Positions 36,514-48,036 of a stretch of DNA of 64,000 nucleotides are shown in pieces; position 1 is the stretch's first letter, and each line of letters begins with the position of its first letter. The stretch lies in assembly GCA_016785225.1 (NCBI GenBank), contig JAFBJZ010000100.1, forward strand, positions 558,001-622,000. The letters are read 5' to 3'. The notes under the pieces were generated by a model, which saw only the letters and a program-made list of their open reading frames with translations, searched no databases and was not told the origin of the DNA. This DNA comes from Psettodes erumei. Lineage: Eukaryota > Chordata > Actinopteri > Pleuronectiformes > Psettodidae. A program made the position numbers and the translations under genes.

Positions 36514-37384
36514 GGCCAGTCAGAGGGATGAGCACCAGATCGAAAGAGAGCAGCACTTATGCCGAACCTGCATCAGAAAACTTCTAAGGCTTATTCATTT
36601 CCCCTCTGGGGTCTCAAGTGCTGATTGGGGGTGGGTGGGGGAAGTGGGGGGGTTGTGCATGCTCAAATGCACCAGTGCCATGCAGATTTCTTTGCTCAGC
36701 ACTGAATGGCCAGCTCAGCACTCCTCTGTCACCCATGCTGCTGTCCCTGAATGAACTCAGGCAACGTGCCAAAACTGGTCCTGGTCTGATGAGACTTTTT
36801 TTTAAAAAGGACGCGGAGCAGCTTTTCATCAGCAAAATGAAGGTTGTTTCCCCGTGGGGCTGTGTGGACTCCTGGTGGAGACTGTTTAAGAGTTTGATGT
36901 CTTCTTTCTCCCCCTAACAGAGACGTTACCAGGCAACAGTCTTTGTTGAGGTTTCTGGGAACAGTGGTGCATTTTAGGAGAGCTGCGGTGGTTTGCAAGA
37001 AGCGTATAGCGGTCGCCAGAGTGCCTGGCAACTCTTATTGTATTTGAAGAAGGACGACAAAATGTCGGCGCTGAGATGCCCGTGCAATTTGTCTGATTAA
37101 GTGTTGAAGTAGATGACTGGAGCACAGCAAAAAGGGAGGTTGACAATTGTGTTTATTTAACATACACAACCAGTGGAACATAGTGGAGGCATTAAAAGAC
37201 TTACTAAACTAAACTACAGACTTAACATGACATCAGCAGGCCTTGAACCTTGCTGCTGCTGAGATCAACTTGACAACAAATAAAAAATTATTTTACAAAC
37301 AAACGACTACATCAGCAGGTCACAATTACAGCACTATTTATTATATGTTAAGCTGGATTTGTTTGGAGGCTTTTGTGCTCTGCT
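36514..37384 (-). promoter_or_regulatory. Spacer between lipocalins 1 and 2 (lipocalin 1 promoter side)
   Basis: Contains the 5' flank of lipocalin 1 and the 3' flank of lipocalin 2, both on the minus strand. A GGCATAAG sequence about 50 bp upstream of the lipocalin 1 ATG is the only TATA-like candidate. No other gene is seen. Confidence 0.4.
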
Positions 37385-39125
37385 TTACTTTGCATTAGGC
37401 TGAGGGTCACTTTGATCAGGCTCCGTACTCTCGACGGCAGGTGAAGCTGTTTCCCTGTCATCCTGGCACAAATCTGGCATGAGAGGAAAACCACAGAATA
37501 AAAACAATGTACTTAGATAGCTGAATTGGGTTCCTGGAAGGTACAAAGTTGGAATGACGACTTACCTGTGCCTACAAAATGGTACTCTGGAAGGAATTTA
37601 AGACACTCTGCCTGCTTCTTGAATGTCTCCAAGTCAGGTTGCTCCAGAGTGCCGGTCCGTGCTTTAGAAGAGGGGTCAGAGAAACAAAACAGGAGGGCGA
37701 GACGGTGAGTCGTGGGAGGCCAGGGGAGAGAGGATGGAAAGGAAAAACACAGTCGAATCTCAAAATACGATAAAGGCCCAAAACAGAGTGTTTTTACTTC
37801 AACGAATGGTGAAGTGTAAAGAAAAAAATCTTACTAAAGAGAAAAAGATATCGTCCCTTGGACTTGCCGTCAGGGAGGAGCGTGGTGTCTTCAGATAGGA
37901 GGCAGTCAGTGCAGGTTTCATAGTACTTCCCATCGTGATAAGAAGTGTGACCATTCATGTTAACTGTGCAACACAGATTAATCTATATGAAATTGTGCAC
38001 AAGAGAGCAGCATAAAAAGAAACCATATAAACATACAAAATGTATGAGACTTCTGTGACTTTTATCTTATGAAATCCACCCACTGCACATTGCAGCGTGT
38101 TTTTGCTGCATGCATCGCACACATAACAACACATATCATAGAGAGAGAGGGAGAAGGTGAGCCTGGGAGTGTACAGAAAAATATTATGAATATTTTACGA
38201 TGCATACAAGTGGTGTGGCTGGTCATTCCTGAGATGGTGGCATTGGCTACACCCTGAAGACATTTATCATCATTTCTGTAATGGGAGACAAAAAAAGAAG
38301 AAAAAGGAGCAATGATCCACATCCAACTTTCAGTATACACTCGTTACTGTAAAATGAGAGTATGAACAATATATTCTGATTTACAACACATATGGTTGCG
38401 TGACTGATCATTCACAATCAGCAGTGTCCTTACAGGCGGTCGGCCCAGTAGACGGTGATGACGCCGCTGTCTGAGGAAGCTGACAGTTCCACCCAGGAGC
38501 TGTTCACTGACACCAGGTCGCTCTTCAGGCCGGGCTCGTCCCACGACCCCACGTGTAGCACCCACTTCCCAAAGATCTGTCACCCACACAGAGGCAACAA
38601 CCACACTACTCACTGACATTACCGGCCTGCATATCTATGTTACAGTGTAAGTAATAATATCATAAGAGTACGAATAGAATAGAATAGAAACCTTAGATGC
38701 CCCAAAATGAGCAAAAAGAAGAAAGTATTTAAACCATTTAGGCCTGTATGTACAAGAGACATTTCTGTGCATGTTAATCTGCTTGAGCTTTACTAATGTA
38801 AAGGGATAAAGAAACATAATACATAAAACAGAATGTAGTGGATACAGTCTTAACAGCTTTAGTTATTCTAATCAAATTGTAGCACACTCGCATGAACAAC
38901 AGGAGTTAACAGCAAGAAAAGCCCTTAGCTGTTGAGGTACAGTAACCCACAGCACTGCACTGCAGAGCCTCCTCACACAGGACCAGCTCCTAAGTAATGA
39001 TCACTGATACTCACGGGGCTGTGGCTGTCCAGTACCAGAGGTTTAACCAGCTCTTTGCAGTCCAGTTCAGATGCTGCACCCAGGGAGGTGAGAGCTAGCA
39101 GAGCTACAACCAGCTGTGCAGCCAT
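37385..39125 (-). CDS. Secreted lipocalin 2, tributyltin-/saxitoxin-binding protein-like
   Basis: Six exons in transcript order: 39015-39125, 38434-38576, 38208-38275, 37835-37963, 37566-37661, 37385-37473. They total 636 nt (211 residues) in frame. The signal peptide is MAAQLVVALLALTSLGAAS, followed by DCKELVKPL. The G-x-W motif is FGKWV at residues 39-43. Conserved pieces include NSSWVELS, NATISG, the CTDCLL cysteine pair, FKKQAECLKF and DLCQDD. Exon phases (0, 2, 1, 1, 1) match lipocalin 1, showing tandem duplication. The last exon adds a ~20-residue Ser/Pro/Glu/Asp-rich tail ending QPNAK that lipocalin 1 lacks. A very long CA repeat lies 108 bp upstream of the ATG. Ligand unknown. Confidence 0.92.
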
Positions 39126-39231
39126 GGCTCGAGACAGCAGGCAGCCAGAGAGCGACAACAGTGTCAGGGATCCTGCCAGCTCCAGCCTCCTGAAAGGATC
39201 CAGGGGAAGTGTTCTGTAACAGTGGGCTGGG

Positions 39232-39646
<415 letters not shown>

Positions 39647-40135
39647 TGTTATGATCCATGTCCTTTCGGGTTTCTGTCTGTGTCTTCTCCTGGTGTTTTC
39701 TGTTAGGACTCCCCTGGTGTTCTGGTGTCTTTTCCCCGCTTTTGGTTAATCACCTGACTAATTCCTCGCACCTGTGTCTCATTTGCTCATCACTCCCCAG
39801 TGTATTTAAACCCTGCTTCACACTTCCCTGGTGTCGAATCGTGACCATTTCATGCCTGAGCCGAGAACCCTGTACGCCAAGCCTGATCTGTTTTTCGTAG
39901 ACCCAGTTTTGTCTGACCACCGTTTCTTGCCCTAGCCCTCGGATTTGTTTGCCGTTTCTCTGGTTTTTCTGACTCGGACTGTTTTGACTACGCCTCTGGT
40001 TTTGCTGCCCTGGTTTTCGGACCCAGATTACGGACTTGTTAGGGATTTTTGGATTTGCGGATTTTGGATTGTCGCTAATAAAGATCATTGTCAGCACACA
40101 CTGTCTTGCGCCTGGTTCCTGTACTGATCATCACA
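39647..40135 (+). repeat. 5' LTR
   Basis: 489-bp direct repeat, TG...CA ends, matching 43934-44390. An AATAAAGATC poly(A) signal lies near its 3' end (about 40076). The downstream sequence has no canonical TGG-type primer-binding site directly at the LTR edge. Confidence 0.95.
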
Positions 40136-40151
40136 GTACGATTCGACCATC

Positions 40152-41160
40152 ATGGAACCAGCAGGCAGTGCGCAGCTACAAGCGGCAGTGGATAGGCAGG
40201 ACGCCGTGCTGGGAGTACAACAGCAACAACTCCTGGCCCTCTCGCAGCATCTGCAGACGCTGATCCACAGAATGGCTGACTTGGCAGCTACCGTCAGAGA
40301 CAACCAGCTCACCCCCACTCTTCATCCATCTGCTTCCCCTGCTCCCAGCTCCACCGCTCCGATGACGACACACGAACCACGTCTTCCACCACCAGAGAAA
40401 TACGACGGTGAGCCCGGGTCCTGCCGGGCCTTCTTAACCCAGTGTAAGCTCATCTTCAGCTTACAACCAGCCACCTTTTTCACCGAGCAATCCCGGGTCG
40501 CCTACATCATCACCCAGCTTACCGGGAGGGCCAAACAGTGGGCTACAGCGGCCTGGGAAGCGGACTTACCATGTGTCCAGAACTCTGCTCTGCTGGCTGA
40601 GGAGATGAAGAGAGTGTTCGATCGGTCCAAGCACGGCCAGGAGGCAGGAAGAGCGCTGCTACAGTTACGTCAGGGGTGCAGGTCAGTTTCGGACTACTCC
40701 ATCGAGTTTCAGACGTTCGCCACTGACAGCGCTGGGGGGGAGACGCGTGCCCTGTATGATGCATTCCTCCATGGTCTCGCTGAATGCATCAAGGACGAGT
40801 TACTGACCGGGACCTCCCTGACGATCTGAATCGGGTTATCGAACTGGCTATCCGTGTCGGCGCACGCCTAGAGGAATGTGGGCGCCAGGCCCACTCTAGC
40901 CCATACCGTCAGCCATCCCCTGCTCCCCTGCGTCGACCAAGGTTGCCCTCTGGGGCACCACGCCCCCACACACCCGGCCCGGAGGTAGAACCCATGCAGG
41001 TAAATCGAGCTCGTCTTTCAAAGGAGGAACGAGAAAGACGGATCCGAGAACAAGCATGTCTATACTGTGGGGGGGTTGGACACTTCAAGATCAGGTGCCC
41101 AGTAAAAGGGCAATGCCCACGAGTGAGGAGAGGAGCGCTCGTGGGTGCAATGTCATTAGA
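40152..41160 (+). pseudogene. gag remnant of the LTR element (frameshifted)
   Basis: An ATG at 40152 opens a 225-codon frame with a Gln-rich N-terminus and the capsid-like stretch EKYDGEPGSCRAFLTQC. It ends at TGA 40827-40829. The same protein continues in the -1 frame (overlap 40784-40829) as DDLNRVIELAIRVG, and then a CCHC zinc knuckle CLYCGGVGHFKIRC near 41058. The overlap contains no slippery heptamer, so I read this as a one-base loss and not programmed frameshifting. Confidence 0.85.
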
Positions 41161-42450
41161 ATCCTCCTCGAAGAAGCGCACCAGCCTACCAGTGACCTTA
41201 GAGTGGAATGGGGGCTCTAAGGGAACTAGGGCACTAGTGGACTCAGGAGCAGAGGAAAGTTTCCTGGACTTGAGGGCGGCTAAGCGCTGGGGCATTCCCT
41301 GGGTGGTGCTTTCTCAACCTCGAGTGGCGGTCTCTCTGGATGGCCGGAGGATCGGCCGCATCACCCATGCTACAGCTCCCCTAAAGATGCTAGTCTCAGG
41401 TAACCACCAGGAACTCATCAGTTTCCTGATCATCAACTCCCCCCGTTCACCTGTCATCCTTGGCCACCCATGGATGACCACCCATAACCCAGTCATAGAC
41501 TGGGAAAGGCATGAAATCATGGGCTGGAGCCCTGCCTGCTCGCAGACATGTCTTCGTCAAGCCCACACACCAGTTCCAGTCGCACAGACGGAGCCAATTC
41601 CTAACCTGGAGGAGGTCCCCCCCGAGTATCTGGACTTAAAAGAAGTCTTCAGTAAGGCGCGTGCCACTTGCCTGCCACCCCTGTTCTCCCTGTCCCTTCC
41701 CGAGACTGAAGCTATGGAGAAATACCTTAGCGAGTCCCTGGCTGCAGGTATCATCCGCCCATCCTCATCGCCAGCTGGGGCGGGATTTTTTCGTGAACAA
41801 GAAGACGGTTCCCCCCGTCCTGTAGACTACCATGGTCTCAATGATATCACTGTCAAGAACCGTTATCCCCTTCCGCTCATGTCCACTGCATTCGAGCTTC
41901 TCCAGGGAGCCACCATTTTTACCAAGTTGGACTTACGAAATGCCTACCACCTAATACGCATAAGAGAGGGAGATGAGTGGAAGACAGCCTTTAACACTCC
42001 CACAGGTCACTGGGAGTACCTGGTGATGCCCTTCGGCCTAACTAATGCCCCAGCAGTCTTCCAGGGGATGGTGAATGATGTGTTAAGAGACATGATTAAC
42101 AAGTTTGTCTTCGTCTACCTGGATGACATTTTGATTTTCTCCCGTTCCCCAGAACAACACACAGAGCATGTGCGGCAGGTTCTTAAACGATTGCTGGAGA
42201 ATCGATTGTTCGTCAAGGCCGAGAAGTGTGAGTTCTCATGCACCAGCACCACCTTTTTGGGGTTCAAGATTTCAGCGGGAAGCATTGGCATGGATCCTTC
42301 CAAGGTCGAGGCTGTCACTGAATGGCCCCGGCCAGAAGACCGTAAGTCATTGCAGCGCTTCCTGGGATTTGCCAATTTCTATCGGAGATTCATCAGAGAC
42401 TACAGCACAGTTGCCGCTCCTCTCACCGCCCTGACCTCCACTCTAAGGCC
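41161..42450 (+). pseudogene. pol remnant: protease and reverse transcriptase
   Basis: The frame continuing from gag contains the aspartic protease motif LVDSGAEESFLD (~41233) and a reverse transcriptase with KLDLRNAYHLIRI, MPFGLTNAPAVFQ and the catalytic FVYLDDILIF (~42106). A short in-frame stretch appears to be missing just before LFSLSLPETEAM relative to typical chromoviruses. The frame is lost near 42440-42450, where RNase H continues in another frame; the original frame ends at 42494-42496. Confidence 0.88.
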
Positions 42451-43740
42451 AAGTATTCCTGGGGCAGGGAAGCCGAGACTGCATTCCAGCACTTGAAGAA
42501 ATTATTTACCACTGCGCCTATCCTTGTTCACCCCGACCCGGAGGCACAGTTCATCGTGGAGGTCGATGCTTCTAGCATTGGGGTGGGGGCCGTCCTGTCC
42601 CAGAGATCATCACAGGATGGAAAGGTGCACCCCTGTGCGTTCTTTTCCCATCGCCTAACCCCTTCAGAACAGAACTACGACATAGGCAATCGCGAGCTCT
42701 TGGCAGTCAAGCTGGCCTTAGACGAATGGAGGCAATGGCTGGAGGGGGCCCGGGTCCCTTTCCTGGTGTGGACAGATCACAAGAATCTGGAATACTTACG
42801 GACGGCCAAGCGGTTAAATCCTCGCCAGGCCAGGTGGGCCATGTTTTTTTCCAGATTCGACTTCCATCTGGCATATCGCCCGGGTTCCAAGAATGTCAAA
42901 CCTGATGCTCTATCCAGAAGATTTGATCCACCGGGGAAGGATCCAGCTCCTGACACTATCCTCCCAGCCAACATTTTCATTAATGCGGTGGACCTCGAGA
43001 TTGAGGAGTGTGTGAGGCGTGCCCAGGAGGGTTCTGCGGCGCCAAGTGAATGCCCTAGTGGATGCCTTTACGTACCCGCCAGTGCACGACCTCAGGTCCT
43101 TCAGTGGGGACACGCCTCCAACCTCTCCTGCCACCCGGGGAGAAGCCGCACATATGACTTCATCCTGCGCAAGTTCTGGTGGCCAGATTTAAGAAGAGAC
43201 ATTCAGGACTACGTCTCAGCCTGCTCGGTCTGCGCCCAAGCCAAGGTAGATCACCAACCGCCACAAGGTCTCCTGCAACCACTACCCACTCCCAGTCGTC
43301 CCTGGTCACATATAGCACTAGATTTCATAACAGGTTTACCCACTTCCAACCACCACACTACCATTCTTTCCATCGTTGACCGGACCTGGAGCATTACACG
43401 CTCCAATCTGTTGAAAGCGGCTGCTCGGATGAAGGAACGGGCAGACAGGAGGCGTACTCCGGCGCCAGTTTATCTCGTGGGGCAACGTGTGTGGCTGGCT
43501 GCCAAGGACATCCCACTGAAGGGGGGCATGCGTAAGTTGGCTCCTCGCTGCATTGGTCCATTCAACATTATCAAGGTTATCAGCCCCTCTGCAGTCAGAC
43601 TTCGGCTTCCCGCTACCATGAGTAAGATACACCCCACATTCCATGTTTCACGTATCAAACCGGCGGTCACTCATCCCTTGTGTTCTGCTCCTGAGCCCCC
43701 TCCCGCCCCCAGCATCATCGAATGGAGAGACATACAAGGT
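42447..43740 (+). pseudogene. pol remnant: RNase H and core-deleted integrase
   Basis: RNase H is recognisable from ILVHPDPEAQFIVEVDASSIG, and then RELLAVKLALDEW and LSRR. The integrase zinc-binding region (CHPG, WWPDLRRDIQDYV, CSVCAQAK) and the first catalytic Asp (ALDFITGLP) are present. The sequence then jumps from SIVDR to the distal NLLKAAARMKERAD segment, so the rest of the D,D-35-E core is absent. The 433-codon frame ends at 43794, past a further frame change at about 43720. Confidence 0.85.
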
Positions 43741-43921
43741 CCGGAGCATCCTGGACTGTCGTCGTCGGGGCCGGGGTCTCCAGTACCTTATTGACTGGGA
43801 GGGCTACGGTCCCGCGGAGAGAAGATGGACACCGGCCAGGTTCATTCTGGAGGACATGATGAGGGACTTCCACAGGACTCATCCCAAACCACCTGTTAAA
43901 ACGCCGAGAGGCGTTTCTTAA
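43730..43921 (+). pseudogene. Chromodomain remnant at the C-terminus of pol
   Basis: In a third frame the sequence reads VRSILDCRRRGRGLQYLIDW, then EGYGPAERRWTPARFI and a stop at 43919-43921. This is the chromodomain pattern (Y-L-I/V-K/D-W, then G-x-x-x-x-x-W-x-P) typical of fish chromoviruses. Confidence 0.85.
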
Positions 43922-43931
43922 GGGAGGGGGT
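43919..43931 (+). other. Polypurine tract
   Basis: The purine run AAGGGAGGGGG lies just upstream of the 3' LTR at 43934, the expected position for plus-strand priming in an LTR retrotransposon. Confidence 0.8.
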
Positions 43932-43933
43932 AC

Positions 43934-44390
43934 TGTTATGATCCATGTCCTTTCGGGTTTCTGTCTGTCTTCTGGTGTTTTCTGTTAAGGACTCCCCCTG
44001 GTGTTCTTTCCCCTGCTTTTGGTTAATCACCTGACTAATTCCTCGCACCTGTGTCTCATTTGCTCATCACTCCCCAGTGTATTTAAACCCTGCTTCACAC
44101 TTCCCTGGTGTCGAATCGTGACCATTTCATGCCTGAGCCGAGAACCCTGTACGCCAAGCCTGATCTGTTTTTCGTAGACCCAGTTTTGCCTGACCACCGT
44201 TTCTTGCCCTAGCCCCTCGGATTTGTTTGCCGTTTTTCTGACTCGGACTGTTTTTGACTACGCCTCTGGTTTTGCTGCCCTGGTTTTCGGACCCAGATTA
44301 CGGACTTGTTACGGATTTTTGGATTGTCGCTAATAAAGATCATTGTCAGCACACACTGTCTTGCGCCTGGTTCCTGTACTGATCATCACA
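43934..44390 (+). repeat. 3' LTR
   Basis: 457-bp copy of the 5' LTR; by eye the two differ mainly by several short indels (about 32 bp net) and few substitutions. The right flank begins AAAAAAGCC. Confidence 0.95.
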
Positions 44391-45365
44391 AAAAAAGCCT
44401 TGTGCAGTTTCCATATTGTACTTTCCGTCAATTTTGGGGATCCTTAAACCATTTTAATCCAGGGAGAGACATATGCAGTTACATTTTACATTAAATGCTT
44501 TAAGATAAATAAAAAACAAAAAGTAGAGATGGTTAATTGTGAGTCGGGGGAAATAAAGCGAGAGGAAGTCGCTCGACTCATTGAGAATGCAAAGAGCCAC
44601 ATCTTTCCCATTGCTCAGGAAAATCATTACACTGTGTAACACAACTTGTGAAGGGGCTGCACTCCAGCAACTGTTTCTCCCTGTCATGTAAATCTGTTGC
44701 TCTCCATCCTTCAAGAGGCCCTCTGACAAGCAGACAGCATGATAACACTAGCGTTCCTGTGGAATAAGAGGAATGAGCCATAGCCCTACTTAGTATTTCC
44801 CTCTCTGACTCCACCAACACACATTTTAGTCACGGTCTATTAGAGTTGGTTTGTCCCATTTTGTCACAGCACCTCTTGCCAGTGTTTTGCAGAAATCACT
44901 GGAGGCTCAGTGGACGTAGTGCTACAGTAGTGTTAGAGCCAGTAAGGGTTCACAGATTAGGTTTTATGCAAAACAGAAGCAACACACACTACTTTTGTTA
45001 AGCTGTTAAGCTTTTTCCATCGTGATTTATGAGTCAAACAGTCAATGTGAAATCAGTCAATTTATTTGTCTTTAATACAGAAGAAAATATCTACTGTAAA
45101 TAGTCTGGCATGTTGAGTGATCCTGACAGACAGTACAGCAGTTCTTTGCTTTTAGAAGGCAGACACAAACTCAAAAAAACTAAATCCCTGTTGTGTGACA
45201 TTAAAACCTCTGCATGACTGAAAATCTGTTCTCTCCATATCTATCAAAACATCTATGGTACAGGCAAGTGGTATTTGTACTTGAATACAAATTTTACTCG
45301 TGAATTGTCAGGATGGATTTGAGTTCTACAGTAGGTGACAAAGATCCCTTTGACATGTGTTTTCT
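44391..45365. other. Spacer between the LTR element and lipocalin 3
   Basis: 3' flank of lipocalin 3 (minus strand). No gene, lipocalin exon fragment or recognised repeat seen. Confidence 0.5.
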
Positions 45366-47704
45366 TTATTGTGCATCTGCCTCTGCATCTGCTGCAGCCT
45401 CTGTCTCATCAGGACACAGATCTGAAACAGAGGTGAGAAATGAAGCTGTTATTGCATCCTTATACCACAAATGCTGGTTACTGCTGTGTGTGTGTGTGTG
45501 TATAGTGGTGAAGAATGACAGAGAGACTGCAGCATCTCACCTGTGCTTTCTACAAAGTAGAAATCTGGTGGGAAATTGAGACATGCAGCCTGCTTCTTGA
45601 AAGTTTCCAGATAAGAGGCATCCAATGTCTCAGACTTTGCTGCAGGACAGGAAGGGAAAAGGGAAAAGATGATGTTGTATTGATGAATAAGTCAAAGCAT
45701 AACTGATTCCTAAAATTTGGAGTTTCATTTGGGGTTTGTAGTGTGTACAGATGAGCTGTTACAGACAGCGGCGAACTCACCCAGGAGGTAGAGGTTTCTG
45801 GTATTTTTGCTTTCTCCATTCACTGTCACTGAGGTATCTGACCAGATGATGCACTCGGGGCAGGTCACCAGGTACTTCCCAACATGCTCATGAGTCGAGG
45901 AGTTAAAGTGAACTATTAAATATATAAACAGAAGTTTAATAAGCACATATAACACAAGACATTGCAATTTCTGGAGAAATTACGGTGGGATTTCTGACTT
46001 CTGGAAATGCTGATGCTTAAATGCATTGCTGCTTAGTAAAGAAAGGCTGAAGTTGACCTTCATTGCTGGAAATGCTAGAAAATGATTTGCATTCTTGTCA
46101 TGAATTGGTAGGAAGGAGTAAATGGAGATGTAGAGGGATGCTCTGTCAACATATTATATATTCCAACAATTACCATTATTTATTTTGGTTAACGTGGTAA
46201 ATATACATTGAACTGGAGTCAAAATTAATTTTAAATGGGGATTTTGCATGGGTGTGTGTGTGTGTGTGTATGGCCCAGATCACTGTTTTCTTTAACTGAG
46301 AACTGTCTCCTGACTAATATATGTGTCTTGTGTGTAGTGTGGGAACAGTATGCTGCAGGACTTTGACAGAAATGTCTGTCAAATATTTGATGACTGCCAC
46401 ATATAGCAGACAAGCCATCTAATCAGCTGATCTTCTTTGAGCTCTTCTGCCATGGGGCATGTTTTCACAGAGTGCACACCTGAATGCAACCACTTAACAC
46501 CAGCAGTTGCCACTTGAGCAATTAGGTCATCCCAGTAATATAAGCCAGGTGAGAGAGCAGTGTCGAGGGCCAGAGTCAGGGGGAATGGGTTTCAGTTCTG
46601 TTGCTGGGAGCCTATTTTTTCCCTTTATAGATCAGTTGGATCATAAGTTGTGGTGTCACCCAGTCAAGCCTCTGAACATTGCATCAATGTATTTCTATGG
46701 GGAGGAATTGCATATAAAAAGTTGAATATTTTGGAAATTTTGAAACATGTCACTGAGAAAAATGCCTGGCAACTCCTGATCACGCTGCACATTTAGACAT
46801 TTGAACCCTGTAAAGTGCCTTGAGATAATGCGTGTTGCTATATACAGATAAAATTGGAATGAATGGAGTCTCTATAACAAACTGTGTGGGACTAGTTAGG
46901 TGTCTAAGATAAAAACACAAGAGATTGCAATTGAGATTTCTTGCTCAGCATTTCCCACCAAATATGCACCATAGTGTACTTACATGTCACCTTTGTGGTG
47001 TTTCCTGACAAGGTGGTATTAGTACTGCCGTAATGACATTTCCCATTCCTTGTAAGGAGAAGTAAACAGGATTAAAACACAAAAAGTGGGACAAATTTTA
47101 ACACTTGGTACACCTTACATTGGGTTGCATCAAAGGTATTAAAGAGTCATTCAGCAGTTACATTTTGTCTCCCCAGCGCAGGAGCATATCATCGCTATCG
47201 GGTTGGTGTGAGAGTTCAATCCAGGAGCTGCTAATTAATTTAAGATGCTTCAGAGCCTCTTCATTGTCTGATGTTCCAGCATGGAGTATCCATTTTCCAG
47301 TAACCTAGATACAGATGTGCAAATCTGTAACAGTCTTTGAGATTTAACACTGACAGATATAAAAAATGTAAGGTTACTGATGGGCATTTTATTAAAGCTC
47401 AACATACTGAAAATCAACTTGATTGGAAATTTTTCACATCAACACAAACAGTAGTCTTCTGATTTTCATCTTATTGGTGTGTTCATGTCCTTCTGGGAAA
47501 TTATAGTTGGGTTTAATCATGTACAAGCACCGGTGTAACCTTTTACACCAATGAAAACTCAATTCTTTACACTCAATCTAAATCCTGAGGACAACATACC
47601 CCCTTTTGATCCTCCAGAGGTTTGACCAGCTCTTCACAGTCTGGATCAGATGCGGCAGTCAAAGACGAGAGAGCCAGTAAAACGAAACCAAACCCAACAA
47701 ACAT
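45366..47704 (-). CDS. Secreted lipocalin 3, tributyltin-/saxitoxin-binding protein-like
   Basis: Six exons in transcript order: 47600-47704, 47162-47304, 46984-47048, 45781-45912, 45541-45639, 45366-45421. They total 600 nt (199 residues) in frame. The signal peptide is MFVGFGFVLLALSSLTAAS, followed by DCEELVKPL. The G-x-W motif is TGKWI at residues 37-41. SSSWIELS, GKCHYGSTNTTLSG, the TCPECIIW cysteine pair, FKKQAACLNF and DLCPDE follow the family. Several N-glycosylation sequons cluster in exons 3 and 4. The C-terminus after DLCPDE is an Ala/Asp/Glu-only tail (EAAADAEADAQ) encoded by near-repetitive GCAGATGCAGAGG units. Intron phases equal those of lipocalins 1 and 2. It is the most diverged copy at the start of exon 2. 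Ligand unknown. Confidence 0.92.
45485..45502. repeat. Short (GT)9 tract in lipocalin 3 intron 5
   Basis: Nine GT units; in the lipocalin 3 transcript this is a (CA)9 tract about 40 nt downstream of the exon 5 donor. Confidence 0.85.
46805..46866 (+). mobile_element. 3' tail of a fish LINE/SINE retroposon
   Basis: GTAAAGTGCCTTGAGATAAT followed by GTTGCTATATACAGATAAAATTGG and a decayed GAATG tail. This is the familiar end (AAAGCGCCTTGAGATAAC...GGCGCTATATAAATAAAATTGAATTG) of many fish L2-type LINEs and the SINEs that share their tail. It lies in lipocalin 3 intron 3. Confidence 0.65.
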
Positions 47705-47793
47705 GATTAGATGTCAAATGACAGCCAGTCAGACAATGCAGCACGAATGGTCCTGCAGGAATGCTGGTGTGGCGGCAAGCAGCGGGGATGTCA

Positions 47794-47816
47794 AGAGAGA
47801 GAGAGAGAGAGAGAGA
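47794..47816. repeat. (GA)n tract upstream of lipocalin 3
   Basis: About 11 GA units, ~90 bp upstream of the lipocalin 3 ATG on its sense strand (as (TC)n). A TTCTATAGAG sequence near 47860 on the minus strand could be a TATA-like element. Confidence 0.8.
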
Positions 47817-47995
47817 TGGGGGTGGGGGAACCTGGGAGGTGGGCAGGCCACATTCTGCCTCTATAGAAATGGTGTGACTGTGTAACAAACAGTTGGAATG
47901 CATCTTTGCTTAGTATACTGTACACAAACATGTTTTTGGCACTGCTGTGAGAAAAACTATATCTGCAGACTACTCCCATATTTAGGGATTAATAT

Positions 47996-48000
<5 letters not shown>

Positions 48001-48036
<36 letters not shown>
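48001..48036. repeat. (TA)n microsatellite
   Basis: Run of TA units with one phase slip at 48031. Confidence 0.92.

Larger units (their letters stand above)
39647..44390 (+). mobile_element. Degenerate Ty3/gypsy (chromovirus, sushi-like) LTR retrotransposon
   Basis: A 4.7-kb element with near-identical direct LTRs starting TGTTATGATCC and ending ATCACA, a polypurine tract before the 3' LTR, and remnants of gag, protease, reverse transcriptase, RNase H, integrase and a C-terminal chromodomain in that order. The chromodomain and the integrase after RNase H place it in the chromoviruses; the gag style resembles the fugu sushi family related to vertebrate PEG10/RTL genes. The coding region is broken by at least three frame changes and by an internal loss in integrase, so it is non-autonomous. 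It sits between lipocalins 2 and 3, antisense to them. No matching target-site duplication is visible (atccc on the left, aaaaa on the right). Confidence 0.95.

Noticed and set aside
36407..36917. Plus-strand open frames of ~100 codons upstream of and over lipocalin 1 exon 1
   Set aside because: Antisense to the signal-peptide exon and to its promoter, with no family resemblance.
40784..40829. Programmed -1 frameshift between the two gag frames of the LTR element
   Set aside because: There is no slippery heptamer, and the break falls before the zinc knuckle, not at a gag-pol junction. A one-base deletion fits better.
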